DNA of 64,000 nucleotides. Origin: Diploptera punctata. Taxonomy: Eukaryota > Arthropoda > Insecta > Blattodea > Blaberidae. The stretch is taken from assembly GCA_030220185.1 (NCBI GenBank), contig JASPKZ010008350.1:697001-761000 (forward strand), read 5' to 3'. The position numbers and the translations under genes were made by a program. The notes under the pieces are model-generated. The model ran no database searches, was not told where the DNA came from, and was given only the letters and a program-made list of their open reading frames with translations. This document shows positions 53,365 to 64,000 of this stretch, one piece after another; position 1 is the stretch's first letter, and the number at the start of each line of letters is the position of its first letter.

Positions 53365-53565
53365 ACTAACTCACTTTTATACGGAAGTGAGATTTGGATA
53401 TTAAGAAAAAGAGACAGGAACAGAATCAAAGTAACTGAAATGAAATTTCTCCGGACAGCAGGGTACATTCTTTTAGATCGAAAAAAGATTGAAGAAATTT
53501 CGGAACAATTAGAAGTAGAATCAGCAGAAGAAAAATTCAATAGATATAAATTAAACTGGCTAGAC
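53365..53565 (+). mobile_element. LINE-B fragment
   Basis: LYGSEIWILRKRDRNRIKVT-like residues, EMKFLRTAGYILLDRKKIEE and SAEEKFNRYKLNWLDQ. It is cut off at 53565 where a hAT-like end begins. Confidence 0.85.
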
Positions 53566-53655
53566 CAGGCTTGTCCAACATTTTTTTTATTTCTTCTTCT
53601 TGGAAAAGGGCCACTATCGTTACGGTCAATTGGTTTGCGGGCCACATATTCCCAA
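53566..53655 (+). mobile_element. hAT-like transposon end
   Basis: CCAGGCTTGTCCAACATTTT, GGGCCACTATCG and TTTGCGGGCCACATA resemble the CAG-G-TGTCCAA terminal repeat and GGGCCACA subterminal motif of hAT elements (family knowledge). The other end is not found. Confidence 0.62.
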
Positions 53656-53656
53656 T

Positions 53657-53832
53657 TTTTTACCGTATTAAATAGGATCTAGGATAAACAAATTAATTAA
53701 AATAAAAAATAGCTAATATATTATTTTTATTAAAATATTAGATTTTTTACCACATTAAATAAGATCTAAGATAAATCAATTAATTTAAATATAAAATAGC
53801 TAATATATTACGTTATTTTTATTAAAATATTC
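53657..53832. repeat. Two-copy tandem duplication of about 88 bp
   Basis: TTTTTTACCGTATTAAATAGG to TTTTTATTAAAATATTA is repeated with about 10% change (TTTTTTACCACATTAAATAAG). It is probably internal to the hAT-like relic. Confidence 0.8.
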
Positions 53833-53956
53833 ACTATTAACATATTATATTGACACTTCAATGAGAGCGAACAACTGCAAACTGGAAACTAACTTGAAAT
53901 GTACAAAATGTAACGGTAATAAAACATCTGGCACACATTCGCCTTTGAAAGTAGAA

Positions 53957-53957
53957 A

Positions 53958-53988
<31 letters not shown>

Positions 53989-54182
53989 TGTATGTATGTA
54001 TGTATGTATGTATGTATGTATGTATGTATGTATGTATGTATGTATGTATGTATGTATGTATGTATGTATGTATGTATGTATGTATGTATGTATGTATGTA
54101 TGTATGTATGTATGTATGTATGTATGTATGTATGTATGTATGTATGTATGTATGTATGTATGTATGTATGTATGTATGTATA
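53957..54182. repeat. TATG tetranucleotide array, about 55 units
   Basis: Perfect TATG array, open in all frames on both strands, producing long spurious frames of MYVC and HTYI repeats (up to 250 codons). It abuts a short TA run and SINE-1B. Confidence 0.97.
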
Positions 54183-54191
54183 TATATATAT

Positions 54192-54517
54192 ATTCCATCC
54201 ATAGTAATTCTGCCCGAGAGCAGGTCCTTCACTGCAATCATAGCATTTTCAATTCTATGCTTTGCAGCTTTACTAGGGAAGTGTGGTAGCTTCCCGTTGT
54301 TTTCCACACAAATGAAGGATGATGGTGATAATGATAAGGATGATGATGATGGCCGAATGATTATCGGGGACCGATGGGCCCTAAGCTTCCTCACATTTGT
54401 CATACAGGTGAGGAAAACCCCGAAAGAACCTCACCCAGGAGCCTGTCCCGACTGGGAATCGAACCCGGACCCGCTGCATGACAAGGCAGCACGCTGCCTC
54501 GAGATCACAGCGGTGGA
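54192..54517 (-). mobile_element. SINE-1B, minus strand, left bracket of the 302-bp array
   Basis: Reversed B half (ATCCATAGTAATTCTGCCCG, CTTTACTAGGGAAG, GTAGCTTCCCGTTGTTTTCC), shared body, reversed box B GGGAATCGAACCCGG and head CACAGCGGTGGA. A TA run separates it from the tandem array. Confidence 0.92.
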
Positions 54518-54537
54518 CATTATATATATATATATAT

Positions 54538-55200
54538 CAGACTTTAGAGACTCGAGTTCAAATCCCGACTCAAGCATTCTTTTTTCTTTTCATATCATAT
54601 TTGCCTTCATTGCCAAATGTCAAAAATATATTTATAATATCTATATATACAAGCGTTACTGCTATAAAGTAAATATTCTCTTTAATAATTTGTTTAACTG
54701 TTATGTTAGCCGCTAGATGGCAGTCGGAAGATCTTTCCGCTACCTCTTGTGTGAATTGAGAATACTACATGTATAAGAAAATTGTATGTTTGTCTTGGAA
54801 TTCTTGGGTAGCTCAGTTGGTTAGAGCGCTAAAGGTACAGACTTTAGAGACTCGAGTTCAAATCCCGACTCAAGCATTCTTTTTTCTTTTCATATCATAT
54901 TTGCCTTCATTGCCAAATGTCAAAAATATATTTATAATATCTATATATATACAAGCGTTACTGCTATAAAGTAAATATTCTCTTTAATAATTTGTTTAAC
55001 TGTTATGTTAGCCGCTAGATGGCAGTCGGAAGATCTTTCCGCTACCTCTTGTGTGAATTGAGAATACTACATGTATAAGAAAATTGTATGTTTGTCTTGG
55101 AATTCTTGGGTAGCTCAGTTGGTTAGAGCGCTAAAGGTACAGACTTTAGAGACTCGAGTTCAAATCCCGACTCAAGCATTCTTTTTTCTTTTCATATCAT
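54538..55200 (+). repeat. About 300-bp tandem array with a tRNA-like unit in each repeat
   Basis: CAGACTTTAGAGACTCGAGT recurs at 54538, 54838 and 55140, so the units are 300 and 302 bp. The middle unit is complete and the outer two are cut. Each unit has a tRNA-like head (GGTAGCTCAGTTGGTTAGAG, a 6-bp anticodon stem CTAAAG/CTTTAG around GTACAGA, and GAGTTCAAATCCCGA), then CTCAAGCATTC with a T-rich run, and ends with GCCGCTAGATGGCAGTCGGA. Units are nearly identical, so the array is recent. Confidence 0.95.
54805..54877 (+). tRNA. tRNA-like head in tandem unit 2 (probably not a working gene)
   Basis: Acceptor TCTTGGG pairs with CTCAAGC at six of seven positions. The D-arm GCTC...GAGC is perfect. 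The T-stem TCGAG/CCCGA has one mismatch. The extended 6-bp anticodon stem gives a loop reading ACA. A second copy is at about 55107-55179 in the cut third unit. The mismatched T-stem and the tandem setting favour a SINE head. Confidence 0.5.
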
Positions 55201-55204
55201 ATAT

Positions 55205-55238
<34 letters not shown>

Positions 55239-55245
55239 CACAATG
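55201..55245. repeat. TA dinucleotide repeat
   Basis: Interrupted TA run joining the third array unit to SINE-1B. Confidence 0.9.
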
Positions 55246-55590
55246 TCCACCGCTGTGGTCTTGAGGTAGCGTGCTGCCTTGTCACGCAGCGGGCCCGGGT
55301 TCGATCCCCGGTCGGGGCAGTTTTTCTGGGTGAGGTTTTTATCGGGGTTTTTCCTCACCTGTAAGACAAATGTCAGGAAAACTTTAAGGTCCAAACGGTC
55401 CCCGAAATCATATGGCCATCATCTTCATTACCATCCTTATCATTATCATCATCACCATCATCCTTCACCGGTGTGGAAAGCAACGGGAAGCTACCACACC
55501 TACACAATTCCCTAGTATAGCTGCAATCATAGCACGAACATGCTATGATTGCAGTGAAGGACCTGCCTTCGGGCAGAATTACTATGGATG
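55246..55590 (+). mobile_element. SINE-1B, full length, right bracket of the 302-bp array
   Basis: From TCCACCGCTGTGGTCTTGAG through box B GGGTTCGATCCCC and the B half to CAGAATTACTATGGATGG. It contains the 3' hairpin GAACATGCTATGATTGC region and the CTGCCTTCGGGCAG stem. It is inverted relative to the copy at 54.2 kb. Confidence 0.93.
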
Positions 55591-56220
55591 GATATATATA
55601 CATTTAAATAAAAATTAAAACCTGAAAAGCCATCATATCTCTGACACTACTAGAAAAACATTTTAATAGGACTTCATTTAACATAATAAAGAACAGAGAT
55701 AAAATAATAAAAAATATTTACATTTTGGACATATTAAAGAATAACGTCAAGATGGTGAATTGCCTACTTCCGGACGTCATGTCAGTTAGACAGCCCGGAT
55801 GTTGCATGTTAACGGTTCTTGTTTATATTTGTCCAGGTAATCAAGTTGTCATGTCCATGACAGTCACCAACTGTCCCTCATGTTCTGCTCTCTTGCACGC
55901 CATCTCACTTTTATACTTAGTTTCATTATAATAAAAGATCTTCATAAGACGCCACTTCTTCATTGTTGCGATCTTTCCAGCTTCCATGCAACTTACAACA
56001 ATCGGAAAACAACTATAGGGGTTTTCACATCTAGAAAATAGTATTGTTCTTATGGAGCAATTCTTGCTAGTAAACGTGTCCTTTTATGTGAGAATGATTT
56101 TTTGTTAATTAATTTTAAAAATATAATTAAGTTAATTTGCTTCACCTACACACTTGTCAAAAAAAGTGAGTGCCCGTTTTATGAAAACAATATCATTATG
56201 GGACTTACAATAATTATCAT
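55591..56220. other. No recognised gene
   Basis: The 68-codon frame 55725-55931 has cysteines but no recognisable domain. Confidence 0.5.
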
Positions 56221-56563
56221 ATCCATCCATATTAATTCTGCCCGAGGGCAGGTCTTTCACTGCAATCATAGCATTTTCATGCTATGCTTGGAGCTTTACT
56301 AGGGAATTGTAGGTATAGTAGCTTCCCGTTGCTTTCCACACCGGTAAAGGATGATGATGATGAAATGATAATGATAAGGATGATGATGATGATGGCCATA
56401 TGATTGGGGACCGTTTGGGCCTTAAAGTTTTCCTGACATTTGTCTTACAGGTGAGGAAAAACCCCGAGAAAAACCTCACCCAGAAAAAGTACCCCGACCG
56501 GGGATCGAACCCGGGCCCGCTGCGTGACATGGCAGCACGCTACCTCGAGACCACAGCGGTGGA
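56221..56563 (-). mobile_element. SINE-1B, full length, minus strand
   Basis: ATCCATCCATATTAATTCTG at the tail, GCCCGAGGGCAGGTC stem, shared body, reversed box B GGGGATCGAACCCGGGC and head CCACAGCGGTGGA. Confidence 0.93.
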
Positions 56564-56756
56564 CAATTATCATATAATTTCTTAATGATATTAAGGGGTG
56601 AACTCAATTGCTGTAACAGCGGCTACCAGAGATGCCACTGATCCACTCCCTTTCATGAAACTTGTTTTGCCATGTACAGCGTGGTCAAAAAAGAGTATGC
56701 AAGTAATGTATCACTTGTGGTTTACACACCGAGACCAAGGCGTTAAAATTAAACTT
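56564..56756. other. No recognised feature
   Basis: Spacer. Confidence 0.4.
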
Positions 56757-57118
56757 CAATAAAACGAAAATGGACAGTGACAACAGAACAATCTGCCAGG
56801 ATACAAGCTGCTGAAATGAGATTCCTCAGACCGATAGCAGGATATCAAAGAACAGACAAAAAACATAACACAGAAATAAGACAACAACTAAAAATAGAGG
56901 AATTAAACTCAACAATAGAGAAATACAGAACAAACTGGAAAGAACACTTGGCAAGGATGACTGAGAATAGAATATCAAAAGCAGCATACAACTATTCACC
57001 ACGAGGAAGAAGAAGTTTGGGAAGACCAAGGAAAAGATGGAAAGAGCAGCAATTTGGAGCCGGAACAGGCAGTAAATAAGCCTAAACCGTGAAGAAGAAG
57101 AAGAAGAAGAAGAAGAAG
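56757..57118 (+). mobile_element. LINE-B 3' end with intact C-terminal frame
   Basis: The frame 56777-57079 encodes MTTEQSARIQAAEMRFLRPI, AGYQRTDKKHNTEIRQQLKI, KYRTNWKEHLARMTENRIS, YNYSPRGRRSLGRPRKRW and KEQQFGAGTGSK stop, then (GAA)8. This is the best preserved LINE-B end and defines the family terminus. The RT catalytic region is absent (5' truncation). Confidence 0.92.
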
Positions 57119-57139
57119 ATAAAACGAAAACAAGAAGTT

Positions 57140-57360
57140 ATTTGGAGTAAAGAACGTAGAAAAGCTAAAAGGTAAGCGCCCAATATGCAGGGCAAGAATA
57201 AAGAGGAAGAATAATATTAACCATGATTTAATGGAAGAAGATTACACAGGGGATGACTAGAAATCATTAGCTTGGAATAGGGATATATTGTAGAGCTTGT
57301 GTCCGCGCGGCCATGAACCTATGGATTCGATAGTGCCAGTGAGTTATTTAGTTAGTTAGT
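57140..57360 (+). mobile_element. LINE-A 3' end
   Basis: GCGCCCAATATGCAGGGCAA, AATATTAACCATGATTTAAT, CCGCGCGGCCATGAACCTAT and GCCAGTGAGTTATTTAGTTAG tail. It follows LINE-B directly in the same orientation. Confidence 0.82.
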
Positions 57361-57366
57361 TATATA

Positions 57367-57642
57367 AAACAAATAATAAAATAAAGTAGGACGACCAAAG
57401 AGGAGACGAACAGAGATGTGAATGGAAAAAACAACGTAACAATGAGCTATATGACCTTGATGGGGAATCAGAGGTAATGTAAACAGTTAATTCTCGTAGA
57501 TAGCGATGAGGAACACATGGCACGAATTGGAATAAATGAGTGGCATGGGAAATCTTTGTAGGAAAACCAGACAAAAATCAGTAAGTAGGCCAAGAATGAA
57601 GCGGGAGAATACATTAACCGTGATTTCAGGGAGGTTAATTAT
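57367..57642 (+). mobile_element. LINE-A, part 1 (split by a LINE-B-related insertion)
   Basis: ACGACCAAAGAGGAGACGAA, ATGAGGAACACATGGCACGA and TAGGCCAAGAATGAAGCGGG are LINE-A words. It breaks after GAGGTTAATTAT and resumes at 58023. Confidence 0.82.
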
Positions 57643-58009
57643 CTTCTTCTTCTTCACTTCACGGGCTAGGCAAATGCCTGTTCGGCCTCACAGTTGTTCT
57701 GTCCATCTTTTCACTGGCCTTCCTACATTCATTGAACCTCTTGGCATGTAGTTAAATGCTGCTTTTGGTAATCTTGTTACGTTCATTCTTTCTACATGTC
57801 TAAACCACGTTTTCTTTATATTCTTTGATTTTATCATTTAATGGATACATATTTAACTCCAAAATAAATCCCCGATCCACTAGAGAATGTGGTTATGCGT
57901 CTGGGCTGGTATACGACCACGTAAAAAAATTCCAAACTCATCTCTCTCACAGTGTTCAGCCGGACGGATTTAATGGACGACTTAAGCAGAAAAAGGGATA
58001 AAACGATTA
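57643..58009 (-). mobile_element. LINE-B-related element, 367 bp, nested in LINE-A
   Basis: It begins with CTTCTTCTTCTTCACTTCAC (reversed GAA tail) and encodes on the minus strand TWFRHVERMNVTRLPKAAF and the NYMPRGSMNVGRPVKRWTEQ end. GGAGGTTAATTAT lies at both edges (57630-57642 and 58010-58022): a 13-bp target duplication. The 3.98-kb fragment is the same subfamily. Confidence 0.88.
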
Positions 58010-58022
58010 GGAGGTTAATTAT

Positions 58023-58137
58023 ATAGGGGATAGTTGTAAAACATTAAATGAGGATAGTGATGTATAGAGAGCTGATGTCCACGCGGCCATGAACCAATTG
58101 TTCGATAGTACCAGTGAGTTAGTTAGGAAGGGCTATT
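58023..58137 (+). mobile_element. LINE-A, part 2 (terminus)
   Basis: ATAGGGGATAGTTGTAAAAC, GATGTCCACGCGGCCATGAA and GATAGTACCAGTGAGTTAG complete the copy begun at 57367. Confidence 0.8.
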
Positions 58138-58191
58138 TAAAATTTTTAAGATATACGTGTTGTAATATTTATTCTACAGTATTTATTTATA

Positions 58192-58195
<4 letters not shown>

Positions 58196-58229
<34 letters not shown>

Positions 58230-58303
58230 TTGCTCAATGTAAAAAAAAATTAATTATAACATATATATATATATATATATAACTTATATATATATATATA
58301 ACT

Positions 58304-58332
<29 letters not shown>
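58196..58332. repeat. TA dinucleotide arrays
   Basis: Three TA runs separated by short unique pieces, two of them containing AACTTATATATA. Confidence 0.92.
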
Positions 58333-59747
<1,415 letters not shown>

Positions 59748-59751
59748 AACT

Positions 59752-60012
59752 CTCTGGCATGGGGGACTATTTGACCTCCGGAAAATCTTACCCCAATGGA
59801 ACCCATGCCCGCATTTCTTGACGGTTGTATTTTTACGGTGAAAGATCGTCACCCTTTCGACCAGGGTACTTTTTTCGTCTGGCTTATCATCTTCGACCAG
59901 TCCGGCATGGGTAGGCTTAACCCTTCGGCAGCAATGCTACCACTGGCGCAGCTCTCGGGATCATTTAAGCTCGCAAGTTGCTCCAACATGACAAGGTAAA
60001 GATACCATGGAG
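59752..60012. mobile_element. Probable non-LTR retrotransposon 3' end between two ATT arrays
   Basis: GACCAGTCCGGCATGGGTAG, GGCAGCAATGCTACCACTGG, CGCAGCTCTCGGGATCATTT and GCTCGCAAGTTGCTCCAACA resemble a 3'-terminal region I associate from memory with arthropod LINEs. It is markedly GC-richer than its surroundings and runs into an ATT tail at 60013. The class is uncertain. Confidence 0.5.
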
Positions 60013-60099
60013 GGTTATTATTATTACTATTATTATTATTACTATTATTATTATTATTATTATTAATATTATTATTATTATTACTATTATTATTATTAC

Positions 60100-60190
<91 letters not shown>

Positions 60191-60191
60191 G
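60013..60191. repeat. ATT trinucleotide array
   Basis: About 58 units; the left third has ACT and AAT interruptions and the right part is perfect. Confidence 0.95.
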
Positions 60192-60598
60192 TAAACATTC
60201 ATAGTATTAATGACGCTCTCAGGTCATTAACATCGTAATTCAAATCCGGACATGAAATAAACCACATTTTGCTCATAGGCCTCTTATTTCAGGCTTCCAT
60301 TTATTTTATAGGCCTTAAATGTTCGAAATATGAATCACTATTTTACCTTCCTTCCGAAAGAAGCCTTATTCAATATTTTTATAATCTCAAAAAATCCACC
60401 GATGCACGCGCTTGGAACCAGAAGCCAATAGCCTGCTGTAATCATTAATCTACCAAACCCATGATATTTTTTAAAAAATATTTGCGCATTTAAATAGTGA
60501 TTAGACCCTTCAATTTTTTTAAAACTATTATCAAAATTATCTTTTGGGAACCAATAAAATTTGATATACTGGGAATAGGCCGATATAACTTTTATCTC
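60192..60598. other. No recognised gene
   Basis: AT-rich, no supportable feature. Confidence 0.45.
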
Positions 60599-60654
60599 TC
60601 TATGTCTGTCTGTCTGTCTGTCTGTCTGTCAGCGTGTCTGTCTGTCTCTCTCTC

Positions 60655-60730
<76 letters not shown>
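60599..60730. repeat. CTGT, CT and TA compound microsatellite
   Basis: CTGT units, then CT units, then TA units in order, ending exactly at the head of SINE-1B. Confidence 0.95.
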
Positions 60731-60733
<3 letters not shown>

Positions 60734-61056
60734 ACCGCTGTGGTCTGGAAGGTAGCGTGCTGCTTTGCCACGCAGCGGGCCCGGGTTCGATTCTCGGTCG
60801 GGACAAGCTCCTGGGTGATGTTTTATCCGGGGTTTTCCCTCACCTGCAAGACAAATGTCAGGAAGCATAGGGCCAAACGATCCCCGAAAATCATCCGGCC
60901 ATCATCATCATCCTTATTAGTATCATCATCCTACACCGGTGTGGAAAGCAACGGGAAGCTAGCACATCTATAATACCCTAGTAAAGCTGCAAGCATAGCA
61001 TGAAAATGCTATGATTGCAGTGAAAGACCTGCCCTCTGGCAGAATTACTATGGAGT
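60731..61056 (+). mobile_element. SINE-1B, full length
   Basis: Head TCCACCGCTGTGGTCTGGAA, box B GGGTTCGATTCTC, shared body, B half (CACCGGTGTGGAAAGCAACG), hairpin GCATAGCATGAAAATGCTATG and end AGAATTACTATGGAG. Confidence 0.92.
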
Positions 61057-61059
61057 CGA

Positions 61060-61130
61060 TCATTATTATTATCATAATTATAATTATAATAATAATTATT
61101 ATTATTATTATTATCATTATCGTTATCATT
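61060..61130. repeat. ATT/AAT-rich simple repeat
   Basis: Imperfect trinucleotide repeat with ATC and ATA interruptions. Confidence 0.8.
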
Positions 61131-61192
61131 ATTCGCAGATGATCAGGTGGTGATTTCTCAGGATCCAGATGATGCAACTTTCATGTTAAGAA
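61131..61192 (+). pseudogene. RT palm fragment with FADD box
   Basis: Translation from 61132 gives FADDQVVISQDPDDATFMLR, the catalytic box and following helix of a LINE-type RT. Only about 60 bp survive between simple repeats. It differs from LINE-A (YADDVVLLADS) and matches the FADDQ form of LINE-B. Confidence 0.75.
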
Positions 61193-61200
61193 AATTTATA

Positions 61201-61220
61201 TATGTGTGTGTGTGTGTGTC
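61201..61220. repeat. TG dinucleotide repeat
   Basis: Nine TG units. Confidence 0.85.
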
Positions 61221-61357
61221 TTCTGAACTTGAATTTATACTCATCAAGGAGAATATACATAGACCTGATAGGCTATATTTTCAGAGTAAATTAATTAATT
61301 TATTTTAAATGAGTAGACCTACTATAGGGGTCTACTTGTATTTTTCATTTCAATACT

Positions 61358-61360
<3 letters not shown>

Positions 61361-61408
<48 letters not shown>
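61361..61408. repeat. TA dinucleotide repeat
   Basis: About 24 TA units. Confidence 0.92.
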
Positions 61409-61412
<4 letters not shown>

Positions 61413-61617
61413 ATACAAAAATAAAATAAGATCAAATATGACGAAATCTATGACATGGATAACTCTGTCCTCTTTTTTAACTACAATATTTCGAGCAGTT
61501 TATGGTATAATGGAAAAAAATCTTAAGACACAATCAAACTCACATGATATTTTAAGACTATCGAAAATGATATTAAACAACGATTAAACTCGTCTGTCAA
61601 TATATATGACTAGTTTA
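61409..61617. other. No recognised feature
   Basis: Spacer. Confidence 0.4.
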
Positions 61618-61690
61618 CCAGCCGGCTACTGGTCTCACATCCACATGTGCTTTTTATAGAGACAATCAATCATCCAGTCAATATAGGCGT
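61618..61690 (-). mobile_element. SINE-3 3' end fragment
   Basis: CCAGCCGGCTACTGGTCTCA and CATCCACATGTGC are the reversed SINE-3 tail. Confidence 0.75.
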
Positions 61691-62289
61691 TTTATATGGT
61701 TTTATTAAACTGGATCTGAAAAATAAACTAAATCTAACAAAACCTCCAATGATTCGTATATTTAACCAATTGATCCAGTTGATATTTTGATATCCAGTTC
61801 GTTGAGATCCATCCGAATGCAGTGTTATCTCTCATCTACGAGTAGATCTCCCTAATGATATTTTTCGATTACAATTTTTGAAAGCAGTTCTACTGTTTCC
61901 ATTCGAACCGCACGATATTCGAGATATTCCCAACTCAATCACGTCAACTTAATGAAGATGGTCTCATCTGTTCCTGGAAGGGGAAATGCCTCCTATTTGA
62001 GGGTAGGTCATGTTTCTCTAACTCAGTGAACTATTCTACATTAGTGTTATTCATGAACTAGTGATTGTCAATTTCTTACACAGTTTTGAGTTGATTTTAT
62101 ATGGATTTCCATGATTGTCTATTTCTTGCTATGCTGGACCACTCGCTGATTACCAGCGTGCGTTGAGTAAAAGTCGACGCATCTCCTTCTCTGACGGACC
62201 CACATAATGGCCTTATACGTCAATTTGTCGTCCTGCATCCACCCGATGTGACCTGATTTTCGGTTGTCAGATGGCTCATTGTGTAATAA
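61691..62289. other. No recognised gene
   Basis: No supportable feature. Confidence 0.45.
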
Positions 62290-62905
62290 TTGTCGTCATC
62301 ATCATCGACAATCACGGATTAAGCCCATGTGGCTTGTTCCGGTCTCATAGATTCTCATTCAAAAGTTGGATCCATCTCTTCTTCGGTCTACCAACATTCT
62401 TGCGTCCTTTTGGTTTGCATTTAAGTATAATTCTGGGAATGCGATCTTCCATTCTTTGAACATGTTCTTTCCATTTTTTCTAGATTATTTTATTCTATCT
62501 AAGAGTTTAAAGATATTTAGCTCATTTCTAATATCTTCACTTCTTCTCTTATCTAGAAGTTTGCAACCAGCCACACTTCTCAGAAATCTCGTTTCAGCTG
62601 CTTCTATGATCATCTCTTCTCTTTTAGTTAAAACCCAAAATTCAATACCATACAATAGTAAGGGGACTGCCACTACTTTATAAAGTTTTAGTTTTGTTTC
62701 TTTTCTTGTGCTTTTAAATATCATTTTGATTGTTCCACATATAATTATAATTAAATTTATTAAGTTTGTTAAATAGATCTTCATTTTTTAAATAGGAGAT
62801 TTCATAACCCAGGTATTTAAAGTGGTTCACTTGTTCAATGGGTTTCCCCTCCAGAATTATTTTAGCTCTTACGGCATCTGATCCCTTAAAAGCTAGGATT
62901 TTCTG
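62290..62905 (-). mobile_element. LINE-B fragment
   Basis: The frame 62485-62784 on the minus strand encodes KETKLKLYKVVAVPLLLYGI, EFWVLTKREEMIIEAAETRF and LRSVAGCKLLDKRRSEDI, then RNELNIFKLLDRIK. Downstream (toward 62290) the RMEDRIPRIIL and GRPKKRW region follows after a frameshift. Upstream to 62905 the KILAFKGSDAVRAKIILE segment is visible. The catalytic box is missing. Confidence 0.9.
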
Positions 62906-63147
62906 TAATAATTGTTATTAACTGAATTTGGGACAGCCACACGTTGAAAATTCTATCCCTCCACGTAATTTCCAAAATGGTTCGTTTATCTTCTTTTGGC
63001 ATATTTATAGTGTGGTCATGTGTTTGATTGTTGTTGATCATGTTTGGTTAACCCTGATATTATTAGGACAGAATTTTGGGTTTTCTCCTTATAAACCTCG
63101 ACCATTCTCCATTTTTTTTTTTTCCTTCATGGAACCGAATTTTTACA
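62906..63147. other. No recognised feature
   Basis: Spacer with a T-rich run. Confidence 0.4.
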
Positions 63148-63335
63148 TACTTACTCACTCACTGGCACTATCAAACCCGTAGACTCATGGCCGCACGGAC
63201 ATAAGCTCTCCATATATCCCTATCCTGAGCCAATGCTTTCCAATCATTCCCTGTATCATCTACTTCCCTCAAATCATAGTTAATGTTATTCTCCCACCTC
63301 ATTCTTGGTCTACCAACTGGGCGTTTTCCCTCGAT
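63148..63335 (-). mobile_element. LINE-A 3' end
   Basis: ACATACTTACTCACTCACTG tail, AAACCCGTAGACTCATGGCC and GTCTACCAACTGGGCGTTTT. It encodes the reversed RPVGRPRMRW...MNLRV end, closely matching the 1.2-kb copy. It stops at 63335. Confidence 0.88.
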
Positions 63336-64000
63336 CTTATTTTAAAATACATGTATAGTTTTCTCGTCCTTAATGTAATAGAGTGCCACATATAAGAATA
63401 CTGTTTTATCAAGAAAGAAATTTAGGAGACGATTTAAAATATTTAACATTTGTTTTGAAAATATTCGTGATATCGAAAAAAAAAAAAACTTCTTAAACTA
63501 TCCAATATTTCAAAACTTGATTTCGAAAAAAAAAATGTATATTATCCCTAATTGTATTAGCTTATACTTAATTCTTACTGGCATTGACATTTGTAGCTGT
63601 GATTCATACATTAATAAGGATAATTTGATGCATATTGCTAGAAGCGATATTCCTGCCACGTGTAAATTTAGACAAGCTTCAATTCTAATTTGCTGGATTT
63701 CAGAATTGTAAATTGATTTTACAGTCTCACAGGTCATATCTGCAAGTGTGGAATCATACCACGTGATTGAATTATGGAATGGATTTGAAGCTAGTGCATA
63801 ATTCAGGGACTCGGGCACAGGGGAAGGTCAATGAAGGTAATTGACGTATATATTTGCTTGTCTTACATTCGCCATGTCATGCGTAAGAGTGAATTTTGTT
63901 TATAATTTAGCACCAGATATCGAAACCATTGCTCTGTATCTTTCAATTCAGTTATGTCCACTCATCAGTGGCCCTTTCATCATTGCATCACTCTTGCATA
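63336..64000. other. No recognised gene
   Basis: Frames 63510-63818 minus and 63517-63711 plus overlap and show no recognisable domain. Confidence 0.5.

Noticed and set aside
53858..54716. Long frames of MYVC or HTYI repeats (up to 250 codons)
   Set aside because: They come from the TATG array, which is open in every frame, and run into SINE-1B; no protein is implied.

Overview
This 64 kb window looks like AT-rich, gene-poor eukaryotic (animal) intergenic or intronic DNA. I found no convincing host protein-coding exon, rRNA gene or intact tRNA gene. Nearly every long open frame is a decayed piece of a non-LTR retrotransposon or an accidental frame through simple repeats. The dense mix of 5'-truncated LINE ends, tRNA-derived SINEs, MITE-like DNA transposon relics, microsatellites and frequent TAGGCCTA octamers suggests a large arthropod genome. 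A blattodean insect (cockroach or termite) is my best guess, from memory and not from a search.

Names used here are local. LINE-A is about 18 fragments whose reverse transcriptase ORF ends in MNLRVR, followed by only about 10 nt of 3' UTR and a GTAA/GTTA tetranucleotide tail. The longest copy, at 18.85-19.83 kb, keeps a YADD catalytic box. LINE-B is about 12 fragments of a second RT family ending near a GAA-rich tail; the longest is 47.7-48.5 kb on the minus strand. LINE-C is three fragments of a related type. SINE-1 has a tRNA-like head with one shared 5' half and two alternative 3' halves (1A and 1B). SINE-2, -3, -4 and -5 are other tRNA-headed families with two or more copies each. Several single tRNA-like heads are also present. 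DNA-transposon relics include two 107-bp PIF/Harbinger-like MITEs, two pogo/Tigger-like elements, a mariner transposase fragment, a hAT-like end and a three-copy family flanked by TGA.

Layout. 0-5.1 kb: foldback, SINE-1A split by LINE-A, SINE-2, and SINE-4 nested in LINE-A. 5.1-9.4 kb: mostly unique AT-rich DNA with MITE copy 1 and one LINE-B. 9.4-22 kb: dense LINE/SINE cluster including the YADD LINE-A copy and a snap-back insertion at 21 kb. 22.9-23.5, 32.1-32.7 and 33.2-33.7 kb: three copies of a repeat carrying the 3' end of an uncharacterised gene. 24.4-26.0 kb: 47-bp minisatellite with about 34 units. 26.8-27.2 kb: tRNA-headed snap-back insertion. 28-39 kb: scattered SINE, LINE and mariner relics. 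39.8-41.2 kb: foldback with 200-bp arms, a tRNA-like head and a 165-bp tandem array. 41.4-53 kb: pogo-like elements, TGA elements, LINE-A and LINE-B. 53-56.6 kb: hAT-like end, a TATG microsatellite, and a 302-bp tRNA-containing tandem array bracketed by inverted SINE-1B copies. 56.7-64 kb: LINE remnants, long ATT arrays and AT-rich sequence.

The elements do not form a gene system; they record layered insertions. The most unusual signal is that TAGGCCTA often sits as an extra 6 bp exactly at a TA dinucleotide inside otherwise alignable LINE and SINE copies. This is what excision footprints, or a tiny TA-targeted insertion, would leave.
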